Shown: positions 22,801 to 32,640 of the stretch, piece by piece | Position numbering within the stretch: the stretch's first letter is position 1 | Layout: each line of letters opens with the position of its first letter | From: Bolinopsis microptera | Lineage: Eukaryota > Ctenophora > Tentaculata > Lobata > Bolinopsidae | Reading direction: 5' to 3' | Length of the DNA stretch: 64,000 bases | Assembly (NCBI RefSeq): GCF_026151205.1 | Contig: NC_087073.1 | Coordinates: 20,054,837 to 20,118,836, forward strand | Notes under the pieces: model-generated | The model's input: the letters and a program-made list of their open reading frames with translations, nothing else | Databases searched by the model: none | Told to the model about the DNA's origin: nothing | Program-made: the position numbers and the translations under genes

Positions 22801-25800
22801 CATTAGTACCCACTGTCTTTCTGCGTCACCTAACAGGGTAAGATGTAATGTTAGTACCCACTGCCTTTCTGCGTCACCTAACAGGGTAAGATGTAATGTT
22901 AGTACCCACTGTCTTTCTGCGTCACCTAACAGGGTAAGATGTAATGTTAGTACCCACTGTCTTTCTGCGTCACCTAACAGGGTAAGATGTAATGTTAGTA
23001 CCCACTGTCTTTCTGCGTCACCTAACAGGGTAAGATGTAATGTTAGTACCCACTGTCTTTCTGCGTCACCTAACAGGGTAAGATGTAATGTTAGTACCCA
23101 CTGTCTTTCTGCGTCACCTAACAGGGTAAGATGTAATGTTGTCGCCCTATTTCCTTGTAAATGCCTCGCTATAAAGAGTGTTATAAAATTTGTAAGTTGT
23201 CCAAAATGTGAGCTTCTGTTCTATCTTTCCTCATTATTACAGTGTATGAGTCATTATTAACATCAATCAATCGATTATGTGACCTTAAATTAAGCTGTAG
23301 TAAGGTATATCCTAAAAGAATTAATTAATTTAGAGCAAGTAACTAGTGACAGAGTAAACAAACAATAGTGTGCAGCAGAAGGTACTCTACATAGTTAATA
23401 GACGACAAACCTGCACCTGTCATAACAATGACATACATAAATTTTCATGAATAAATATTATATTTCATAGTATATGATGAATACATGACATAGAGAAATG
23501 TAGTATGTAATTATAACAATGCACGGTAGGTACTTACTAAGATCATTTAGGTAAGGATGAAGCACGATCTCTGATGGCGTTATGTTACTTGACTGGTTAG
23601 ACCAATCCTATAAAATATTGTTAATTACTAATATAGTCATTTTAACAAATTTATGGTAAAGATATTGGGTATTGTAGTAATGTACAGACTGATCAAATCA
23701 ACATTATGTTCTAGCATGCTAACACGCCCAGCAATACAAAAAATATGCAAACTCAAGTCATAAAACATAAGTTAGGTTAAAGTGTACTTTTAAGATATTG
23801 TAATAGCAAAGATACCAGAGATCATCAAATAATGAGAATCTATCGTATCAAAGATATGTTTCAAATACTTTTCAAGGATTTCCCACTCAACATAAGTTAC
23901 AATAGTACAGATTTGGTACAGTCAAAGCAAGCTCAGCAAATAGCCTTCTGCCTAATTTGAATCTTCGAGCATGACCATAACCTAAAGAATTGGATAGTGG
24001 TTATAATTGGTTCACAATGTCTTGCCCTAAAACAAGGTTCACAACATTTTCTTTTCACAGCCCATCCAGTCGTACCTTGGCGCTGGTCAAAAGCATAAAG
24101 ATCTTAACTCGATCAGCTTGTTGAAAACCTGAAAATCGTGACCATGCAAACTCACACTCTTATCACTATCACATTTACTCACTGATGGAGTTAGTGATCT
24201 GAGGTCAGGAGTTAGGGGAATCAAACTAAAACGTCTTGGACTTCCCTGATAACCCTGACAGGTTGTTGCATGTCAAAATGATAAGTGCAGTTGTAGGCAC
24301 CCAATGACAACACTCTAAAACTATGAATAAAATATATTGTTTAATAGTGTATCTGAGATGTATTTTTTTGCCCTGGAAATAAGCACTCCTCAGTATTGTT
24401 CAACACATCACAACATGCAACAGTTAGCCAAAGCAATTACTGGAGATAATGAATTAGATCGAGAAGAGCTGGATGTCGAGCTAGCGGGAGTAGGGCTGGG
24501 ACTCATCAAATAGTAGCGTCCCAGTGGGTGGCCACTGGCATCAACAGGTACTGGTATTGGAGTGGGGCCACGAATTGGATGAGGAGCTGGTCCAAGACCC
24601 CTAAATTCGAAGCTTGACTCGGGGCTTGACTGGAAATGTACAGAATTTACATCAAAATTCTAAATTAAAAATTGATGATCACATTGATCAGTAAACAATG
24701 GTGAAACATCTTTATCGCCAGTCAACAATAAGGAGGAATTTGAAAGCTAGATCTGGTGAAGTTTTGGAAGGATGAAAAGTTGGCCAACTTTGGCTGAATC
24801 TACACTTTTCAATTTGAATTCCACTTATCTCTAATTGTTCCAAGTTTAATCAGCACAGTAAATACCGTTTGCAACGAATTCATGGTGGGTTCAGGGGTTT
24901 TAACATAGTTGTTTCCACTTCCAGGTAAACTAAGAAATCCATTTTCTTCTGGTGGAGTTGGTGGGGGACTGAGAACGTTCACCACTATCTAGTGGAGTGA
25001 ATGTATTTTTCACACATGGTCAAACTACACTAACTACCGTAAAACCCTGATTTACAATACTAATTTCTCCTTCCCAATATGTGCAGCAAATCAGGATTTT
25101 ACTGTATTCTGTAAGAAAAACATCATGGAATAATTATTTGAAAAATCAGTTCAATTGTTAATGCCTTTAACGAGTTGATTTTGATCAATTAATAGAAAAA
25201 CCACTTTTCGACCATTTCAATGGCATAACTTTGACCTGATCAACTAGTCTTGCCAGCTCCTCATCATCCTCATCATCATCATCCATGGTACTAAAGGTGC
25301 TGTTTAGACTATTGGCCCTCCAAAAAGAAATGTTCTTTTCTCTGGGGGATAACAGATCGGCAGAATCAAATGAGTAGCGAACATCTCTTCTGTAGTGACT
25401 TGGGTACGATGGATGTTGTGATCCAGCTGACACAACTATCAATGGTTGTTGAGGAGGGTTATTCTCGCCATTGGTAATTACAACTTGTGGTGGACAAGAA
25501 TCATCTCTTTCTCTTGAGCAACTTGGTTGCGATTGAGGTGTTGACTCAGGGGACACAACTATCAATGGTTGTGCACAAGGATTAGTGTCGCTGTTGGTAA
25601 TGACAACTTGAGGTGGATGACTTTCATCATCAGCAAATATAAAAACATCAGGAATTTTCATCACTAGGAATTTCAATCCTTGATCCCAAATATTTTCCCT
25701 TTTACCATATAATACTGAAACAAAAACTGTAATAAACACAATGGTTTTACCGAAATCATAATTATAGGGACTACGGGTGGAAGATGAATAATTGATATTC

Positions 25801-25844
25801 CAACAGGATCTTGTTCCCTTCATTGTGCTGATTCCGGGAAGCAT
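19853..25844 (-). CDS. Unrecognised Ser/Pro-rich, acidic-patch protein, multi-exon
   Basis: Exons from splice sites and phase: A 25236-25844 (ATG at 25844; the true start may be elsewhere), B 24866-24988, C 24441-24629, D 23538-23607, E 22564-22638, F 19954-20012, and a possible 9-nt last exon 19853-19861 ending TAA. Junction phases fit throughout (0,0,0,1,1,0). Exon A has two copies of a PPQVVITN...QPLIVVS motif, then SPREKNISFWRANSLNSTF and the acidic DDDDEDDEE. B and C are Pro/Ser-rich (VNVLSPPPTPPEENGF, GPTPIPVPVDASGHPLGRYY). D and E give PSEIVLHPYLNDLSDAERQW and MEHGRSVSTASLGSLT; F gives VLTSGVLNGPDLPPIEFSQ. I do not recognise the family. If exon C is not spliced at 24441 it runs to a stop at 24408, a possible shorter isoform. 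The first ~80 nt lie inside the 4-kb inverted repeat. Introns carry the 12-bp and 48-bp arrays. Confidence 0.6.
21153..21570. repeat. 12-bp minisatellite (TAGTGACCACTG), about 35 units
   Basis: Nearly perfect 12-bp tandem array with a single point variant (about 21400, TTACC for TGACC) and one interruption near 21490. Because 12 is divisible by three and the motif lacks stops, four frames stay open, giving artificial (VVTT)n, (CSDH)n and (SGHY)n peptides. It lies in the intron between exons E and F of the Ser/Pro-rich gene. Confidence 0.97.
22590..23135 (-). repeat. 48-bp VNTR spanning a splice acceptor, about 11 units
   Basis: Eleven or so copies of a 48-bp unit, all but one exactly 48 bp; the unit around 22795 is 47 bp. 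On the minus strand each unit contains a 3' splice site (CATCTTACCCTGTTAG) and the first 27 nt of exon E (GDAERQWVL in one frame). The copy at 22638 joins the unique remainder of exon E and its GTGAGT donor. The frame through the units is open (16 residues each, ...LTLLGDAERQWVLTLH) until the 47-bp unit shifts it. Confidence 0.9.
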
Positions 25845-25981
25845 TCTGTTTACGCTCTCATCATTCTGTAGGATGAGATATCGTTCATTTAAAATTGGGT
25901 AATTATAGGCCTGTCAAAGATTGCAGCCCAATTAAGAGCTGATCAATTGCAGCTCATTGTGCCATATAAGGGATAACTGAG

Positions 25982-26040
25982 GTCACGTGACAGTCGGTCC
26001 TATCACGTGACCTTGATTCGTAAATCCTCGAGCACGTGAT
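25982..26040. promoter_or_regulatory. Triple CACGTG cluster upstream of the Ser/Pro-rich gene
   Basis: GTCACGTGAC (25982-25991), ATCACGTGACC (26002-26012) and AGCACGTGAT (26031-26040) lie 140-200 bp upstream of the ATG at 25844. CACGTG is the core bound by bHLH-ZIP factors (Myc/Max, USF, TFEB/MITF families), and GTCACGTGAC matches the TFEB-type palindrome. The cluster is mirrored at about 29470-29528 in the other arm. Function is inferred from position and motif only. Confidence 0.45.
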
Positions 26041-26814
26041 CACATTCGTAACGTGTCGTATGCCGACTAGGATATTTTGTGACGTCACCAGAGCTCAAGT
26101 GACTTGATCAGGCCTTATATGGAATAATATAGTGTTTCGCATGTAATTGGACCCAATTAGAGCAGCTGAGCGCTCAATTATAGCAGCATCTGGTACCACC
26201 TTCTGAAACCCAGCAGACAGCTGGCTCAGAGAATCAAAAATAGAAGGATTTTTTATGGATGAAAATCGAAGGGAAAACCTTGTAACCCTACGTTTTCGAT
26301 GACGCTGAACAAGATTAAACCGGTTATAATTATCATACTATCGTGTAAATTGCTTTAAAACGTAATTGAAATTTGAATGATGCTATCAATTGTAATACAA
26401 TTTGTACAAAAAGCTGAGCGGCTTAACCGCTGGCATTCCTTGGCCGCGCTCATCCCAGCTTGTCATTCCGCCTCAGCTTCACTGTTTGTGAATATTACAG
26501 CCTGGGGTCCCCAGGTAACCGGTAACGGCTGGCATCGCTATCTCTGTATAATCGAAGTTTTTGTAAATACTTACGACTAGGTTAACGCTCCTGTTATGAG
26601 AATGTTCCCCTTCCGTTGTACATTACTTAGGATCGTTAAACTGTGTTTTTTTGGATAGACCATTGAGCCATTAGCCATAATATGTTCATTATATGCAAGC
26701 CTCTTGATTTATAACAGAACTTATGATTGTCCGTTCTATTTTGTGTACAATTTTGTGTAAAGCTATCTCATTACCTTCTGCCTCAAGTTTAAAGTTAACC
26801 TTACATTTTACTTG

Positions 26815-27880
26815 GCATCTGTAGTTAACATTACCTTGTGTCTTACATCTAGAGTAACATTAGGTTGTGTCTTACATCTGTAGTTAACATTACCTTGTGT
26901 CTTACATCTTGAGTTAACATTAGGTTGTGTCTTACATTTGTGGTTAACATTAGGTTGTGTCTTACATCTGGAGTTACCATTACCTTGTGTCTTACATCTG
27001 AAGTTAACATTACGTTGTGTCTTACATCTGTAGTTAACATTACCCTGTGTCTTACATCTAGAGTTAACATTATGTTGTGTCTTATATCTGGAGTTAACAT
27101 TACCCTGTGTCTTACATCTAGAGTTAACATTAGGTTGTGTCTTACATTTGTGGTTGACATTAGGTTGTGTCTTACATCTGGAGTTACCATTACCTCGTGT
27201 CTTACATCTGAAGTTAACATTACGTTGTGTCTTACATCTGTAGTTAACATTACCCTGTGTCTTACATCCGGAGTTAACATTAGCTTGTTTTTTACATCTG
27301 ACCAGTTAACATTAGGTTGTGTCTTACATCTGTAGTTAACATTACCCTGTGTCTTACATCTAGAGTTAACATTATGTTGTGTCTTATATCTGGAGTTAAC
27401 ATTACCCTGTGTCTTACATCTAGAGTTAACATTAGGTTGTGTCTTACATTTGTGGTTAACATTAGGTTGTGTCTTACATCTGGAGTTACCATTACCTCGT
27501 GTCTTACATCTGAAGTTAACATTACGTTGTGTCTTACATCTGTAGTTAACATTACCCTGTGTCTTACATCTAGAGTTAACATTAGGTTGTGTCTTACATT
27601 TGTAGTAAACATTAGGTTGTGTCTTACATCTGACCAGTTACCATTACCTCGTGTCTTACATCTAGAGTTAACATTAGCTTGTTTTTTACATCTGACCAGT
27701 TAACATTAGGTTGTGTCTTTCATGTGGAGTTAAGATTACCTTGTGTCTTACATCTGGAGTTAACATTAGCTTGTGTCTTACATCTGGAGTTAATATTACC
27801 TTGTGTCTTACATCTAGAGGTAACATTATGTTATAATACCGTACATGCGGAGTTAACGTTACATTAAACCTTACATCTAA
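26815..27880. repeat. 30-bp minisatellite, left arm
   Basis: Around 35 units of a 30-bp motif (CTTACATCTGTAGTTAACAT plus ten bases) with internal variants forming a higher-order pattern; for instance 26900-27290 is echoed at 27315-27610. All ORFs here (repeating MLTPDVRH or CLTSVVNIT) are artefacts of the 30-bp period. Confidence 0.95.
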
Positions 27881-28299
27881 AGTTAACATTATGCTGTACC
27901 CTACCATGATGTACCTTACATTCCTTATTCCGGTTTATTCGACATTCATTATATGAACTTTGCCTGATACAACAATGTAGTTTGCATGAAATATAACTTG
28001 TTTAAAATTCCAACTCTGGGAATGTAACTGGATTATCAGCGAGTTACAACCAGCCTAGCTGTTCCTCAACTCCTGACGATAGCGACCCCATTCAGTGGGT
28101 TCACCTAACTAAATATATGCTGTACGGTATTTGGAAAGAAAGTAGAACGTATGATAGCTTTTCATATATTTGCCAAATACTGAAGTCTTAATCACAATAT
28201 TTTTCGTAATATTATGGACACTGTTCATTTGATTTTGAGGTTATTGGTAAATATAAGTGACCCTATTAAACTTAAAGGCACAATATATCATTGTAATAC

Positions 28300-28735
28300 T
28301 AAACCTAATGTTTACTACAAATGTAAGACACAACCTAATGTTAACTCTAGATGTAAGACACAGGGTAATGTTAACTACAGATGTAAGACACAACCTAATG
28401 TTAACTCTAGATGTAAGACACAGGGTAATGTTAACTACAGATGTAAGACACAACCTAATGTTAACTGGTCAGATGTACTGTAAGACACAACCTAATGTTA
28501 ACTCTAGATGTAAGACACAGGGTAATTTTAACTACAAATGTAAGACACAACCTAATGTTAACTCTAGATGTAAGACACAGGGTAATTTTAACTACAGATG
28601 TAAGACACAACGTAATGTTAACTCCAGATGTAAGACACAAGGTAATGTTAACTACAGATGTAAGACACAACCTAATGTTAACTCTAGATGTAAGACACAA
28701 GGTAATGTTAACTACAGATGCCAAGTAAAATGTAA
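28300..28735. repeat. 30-bp minisatellite, right arm (inverse orientation)
   Basis: About 15 units of the same 30-bp motif in reverse complement. It is shorter than the left-arm array by some 20 units, so copy number has changed since the arms formed. Confidence 0.95.
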
Positions 28736-29639
28736 GGTTAACTTTAAACTTGAGGCAGAAGGTAATGAGATAGCTTTACACAAAATTGTACACAAAATAG
28801 AACGGACAATCATAAGTTCTGTTATGGCTAATGGCTCAATGGTCTATCCAAAAAAACACAGTTTAACGATCCTAAGTAATGTACAACGGAAGGGGAACAT
28901 TCTCATAACAGGAGCGTTAACCTAGTCGTAAGTATTTACAAAAACTTCGATTATACAGAGATAGCGGTGCCAGCCGTTACCGGTTACCTGGGGACCCCAG
29001 GCTGTAATATTCACAAACAGTGAAGCTGAGGCGGAATGACAAGCTGGGATGAGCGCGGCCAAGGAATGCCAGCGGTTAAGCCGCTCAGCTTATTGTACAA
29101 ATTGTATTACAATTGATAGCATCATTCAAATTTCAATTACGTTTTAAAGCAATTTACACGATAGTATGATAATTATAACCGGTTTAATCTTGTTCAGCGT
29201 CATCGAAAACGTAGGGTTACAAGGTTTTCCCTTCGATTTTCATCCATAAAAAATCCTTCTATTTTTGATTCTCTGAGCCAGCTGTCTGCTGGGTTTCAGA
29301 AGGTGGTACCAGATGCTGCTATAATTGAGCGCTCAGCTGCTCTAATTGGGTCCAATTACACGCGAAACACTATATTATTCCATATAAGGCCTGATCAAGT
29401 CACTTGAGCTCTGGTGACGTCACAAAATATCCTAGTCGGCATACGACACGTTACGAATGTGATCACGTGCTCGAGGATTTACGAATCAAGGTCACGTGAT
29501 AGGACCGACTGTCACGTGACCTCAGTTATCCCTTATATGGCACAATGAGCTGCAATTGATCAGCTCTTAATTGGGCTGCAATCCTTGACAGGCCTATAAT
29601 TACCCAATTTTAAATGAACGATATCTCATCCTACAGAAT

Positions 29640-29743
29640 GATGAGAGCGTAAACAGAATGCTTCCCGGAATCAGCACAATGAAGGGAACAAGATGCTGTT
29701 GGAATATCAATTATTCATCTTCCACCCGTAGTCCCTACATAAT
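29640..29743 (+). pseudogene. Orphan inverted copy of the Ser/Pro-rich gene's first coding segment
   Basis: Plus-strand copy of the start of exon A (reading MLPGISTMKGTRCCWNINYS) that stops matching at about 29743, where the inverted repeat ends. It has the same upstream CACGTG cluster as the real gene but no downstream exons, so any transcript from it would be non-coding or truncated. Confidence 0.65.
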
Positions 29744-29805
29744 TATCAAATTAGAATTCATCAAATATATGGTGTATGAAGACAATTAATTTACTAGTTT
29801 CAGTA

Positions 29806-30200
29806 ACCCTCTAGTTCCATGGCCAATTTTTCACTGTATAAATACGCTCAAAAAAAATATGTACGATTTTTTGGCTCTCTCTTTTCGATTCACTGCATCA
29901 ATTGAGCTTTAAAAATCGTAAACATGTTTACGATTAAATTTTTCCCACTATTAGTACAGTCGCTATGGTCGTAATCGATATTATAATTGCATTTTGTTGT
30001 CCCGCAAGTTTCTGGGATCAACTATCTTCCGTTAAAACTTGTGTGGCCGCAGTCCTGATCTTGCCCGACACCACCAATAGTAATAGTAATCGATTACTGC
30101 GTGCAAATTAATACAGGCATGGAACAGGTCACCCGTATTAATTTTATTTCACAAATAAACATTTTTTTCACTGTATTAATTGGCCATGGAACTAGAGGGT
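29806..30200. mobile_element. 395-bp MITE with 23-bp TIRs and TA target duplication
   Basis: Starts ACCCTCTAGTTCCATGGCCA and ends with the exact inverse, TGGCCATGGAACTAGAGGGT; TA flanks both ends (29804-29805, 30201-30202). No ORF inside. Consistent with a Tc1/mariner-type non-autonomous element. It sits 60 bp outside the right arm of the 4-kb palindrome. Confidence 0.85.
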
Positions 30201-30569
30201 TAGAAATAATATCAGAAGGAGACAAATTTGGGATGAAATTGTGAATCTAAGCCGAGAACAGTTTCATGGCATTGGGTTTATCTATGTGACATTAAAAATG
30301 ACTCACTGGGAATGAAAACTGGGTATACAAAAATACAAGGATACAAAAGTGATAATTACTTTATTCAGTACACAACAGTTAAAAACAATTCCAATTATTT
30401 ACAGATGTGTTGGAATGATATAGAAATTTATAATAAGCTAGTTGAAAAATAAATTGAATTTGTGGAGTTCGATTTTATTTTGAGATCCTATTATATAGGA
30501 TATATATTTATTATATATATATGAAGAGCCAGCTTTAGAAGATCCAGGCCACGCCTCTCCAGACTCAGC

Positions 30570-31595
30570 TGAGGATTCTAATTCTGGAGGTTACTTCCCT
30601 TGTGCTAAGAAATGTGATATATGCAAAAACTTCCTGAAACCATCAACCACCATCCAGAGGCGGCTCGTGGGAGCTGGCTGGCAGTTGTGTTGGGGGTCCA
30701 ATCGATGGACTGGGGGGGAGGGGGGGAGGGGTGCTTGGGAGCCGGCTCAAGCTGATCCCTCCAAACTACTGATTACATTACACACAGGGCCTTGTTATAT
30801 GTAATGTGTAACACTTTACAGGCGACAGCAAACAAAAACAAAAACTTATAACATGGTTGAAACAGGACACCACACGTGTACGATCTTAGCCGCGCAGTAT
30901 CATAGCGGTCAATAGTTCAAACTGCAAAGGGTCCTGGACCCTCAAATCGAGGCAAATCATAATAGATTACCTGTAATGGCATGCGCACGATGTGCTTTGT
31001 AACGTTTACAATTAACTATGTGTTAAAACTGCGCGGCTGAGTAGTCCAATGGTAGGGTTGGACTCCCTACAACACAAAATTTCACGAAGATCATGCGTGC
31101 GCTTACATTAAAACGTATGATAGTGAATAAAGAGCTTAATATTGTGATTTGTTATTTCCTAACACTATTACTAATTACTATTTCTATTTTAAGCACCAGC
31201 CACCAGATAATAATTTAAGGGCGTCCACGGACGCCTGGACGCCCTCAATAGCCGCCTCTGTCACCATCGGCAGTTTCCACACCAACTAAGTATTCAGTAT
31301 CAAAGGACGATTGGACTGTGATACCAAAAATGTTGTACACATAGTTAATGATATTAATTGTAAGTTAAGTTATATAGGATGTAATTCAGACTCTCTAAAG
31401 GTTAGATTTATGAACCATAAATCTCACATTAAAACCCAAAGAAGGACTTTCCTGCCATTTTATAGATTTAATGAGATTTTGCACAAAAAAACAACAATTT
31501 CAAGAAAACAACAATTCTATTCAGTATCAATTGAAGCAGACAAAAGTATATTTCATATATATATAAGATCAGATATCTTGTGGGACTTGGAGTAG
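30570..31595 (+). pseudogene. Penelope-like element relic: Cys linker and GIY-YIG endonuclease fragment
   Basis: The upstream part (30586-30654) reads GGYFPCAKKCDICKNFLKPS, the Cys-containing linker that follows the RT in Penelope-like elements. After an inserted hAT-type element the reading resumes at about 31280 with VFSIKGRLDCDTKNVVHIVN, then KLSYIGCNSDSLKVRFMNHK: YIG followed by a conserved Arg and an H, the pattern of a GIY-YIG nuclease. In-frame stops and a degraded tail show it is dead. Family assignment rests on motif order, not on a search. Confidence 0.6.
30655..31260. mobile_element. 606-bp non-autonomous hAT-type element inserted in the Penelope relic
   Basis: The terminal inverted repeats are CAGAGGCGGCT at the left and AGCCGCCTCTG at the right. 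They are flanked by an 8-bp direct repeat with one mismatch (CCACCATC at 30647-30654, TCACCATC at 31261-31268). An 8-bp target duplication and a CAG-starting terminus fit the hAT superfamily. The interior has G-rich tracts (30710-30730) and a hairpin at 31219-31244, but no transposase. It splits the Penelope coding fragment, so it inserted later. Confidence 0.75.
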
Positions 31596-32184
31596 CAAGA
31601 GATTGACTAGAAGGTATATACCTTTTACAAAGATACGTCGAGAAGAATCCAGGGTGATACAGGATCGGAGAAACACAATCTTGACCGTACCACCACTAAG
31701 TTTTTTACCAGTACTTTAAATATAGTATATGGAAGTAATGTATAGTAAGGACATTTATGTTTCTATTATAGAGAAAGTTGACCTAGGGAATTTTGAGCAA
31801 TGTGCCCAGGATAGACTAAGTATATTATGTAAACAAAGGGAGAACTTTTGACAAAACCAGCTTAAAACTGTAAAACACTTTGGAGGGAAGAATGTTAGAG
31901 AAGAAAGATGATTTTTTTTTCTTGCATATTTTATTTTATCACCTCTACCACTCATTTGGGATTTTCACCCACCAGTAATTTGAATTGCTGAGTTACGTAA
32001 ATTTTTGTAGCGCGATGCGTTACTGTGCCGCGCCGCGCACTCAATGAGGCTTCTCACGGCGAGATGCGCTACTGTGCCGCGCCGAGCTGCCATGAATTGA
32101 CATCGTCAATTAACGTAAATTTCTAAATTTTTAATTTCTATTTATTTGATTGATTGAATGATTGATATTTTGAATAAATTTGCT
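31596..32184. other. Non-coding stretch
   Basis: Decayed tail of the Penelope relic, then AT-rich sequence with a GC-rich patch (32010-32095) in which CTGTGCCGCGCCG occurs twice. Confidence 0.45.
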
Positions 32185-32196
32185 AACATGTCTTTA

Positions 32197-32280
32197 CCTG
32201 GGGACCCCAGGCTATTATGTTCATAAACATAATAGCCGAATAAAGATTCGGCGGAATGACCGGCTGAGCGCCGCCCAGTA
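32197..32280. mobile_element. 84-bp hairpin-rich insert with 12-bp target duplication
   Basis: Flanked by an exact 12-mer AACATGTCTTTA (32185-32196 and 32281-32292). The insert contains three consecutive potential hairpins: CCTGGGG/CCCCAGG, CTATTATGTT/AACATAATAG, and CCGAAT/ATTCGG. A related sequence occurs in both arms of the 4-kb palindrome (about 26420-26515 and 28984-29080). It is too short to code; it may be a tiny SINE or MITE. Confidence 0.6.
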
Positions 32281-32325
32281 AACATGTCTTTATATTAAGA
32301 TGACTGTAAAAGTACTGTAAAAGTA

Positions 32326-32640
32326 CAGGGTGGGCCAAAAGTCAGTACCCATACGTTGGCCTTTATAGCTCAGTCACTGAGTGCCCAATTTAAATACTTC
32401 TTTCTGGTATGACTTAGTACCACCACTGGTTCGAGGAATTTGTCAACTCGAAAAATATTCGCGTTCATTTTTTTCAAATGGAGGTTCATTTTCACATTTA
32501 TTTGATAGTTTGGATAGTCGGATCAAGCTAGATGTTATGGAATTGTGTTTGGCCATTCGAATTACGTTTGTCCTGAAAGAATTAGAACTGGACAACCCCC
32601 GGAAAATTTTTGCGAAACAGGGTGTTTTAGACGACATTTG
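32326..32640. mobile_element. Truncated copy of the mariner-type MITE
   Basis: Begins after TA with the same CAGGGTGGGCCAAAAGTCAG terminal repeat and then matches the inverse of 16200-16453 almost base for base to about 32590. No opposite terminal repeat is found, so the copy is truncated. The two overlapping ORFs on opposite strands here are not conserved in the other copy. Confidence 0.75.

Larger units (their letters stand above)
25767..29743. repeat. 4-kb near-perfect inverted repeat (palindrome) with internal minisatellites
   Basis: The left arm from about 25767 and the right arm ending about 29743 are reverse complements with very few differences over roughly 1.05 kb of unique sequence (for example GCATG versus GCGTG). 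Both arms then run inward into 30-bp tandem arrays, of unequal length, around a ~400-bp centre (27900-28290). The left outer edge lies within exon A of the Ser/Pro-rich gene; the right outer edge carries an orphan copy of that exon's start. Confidence 0.9.

Noticed and set aside
26849-28925. ORFs over 100 residues in the 30-bp arrays
   Set aside because: Same artefact: the 30-bp unit is a multiple of three and lacks stops in several frames.
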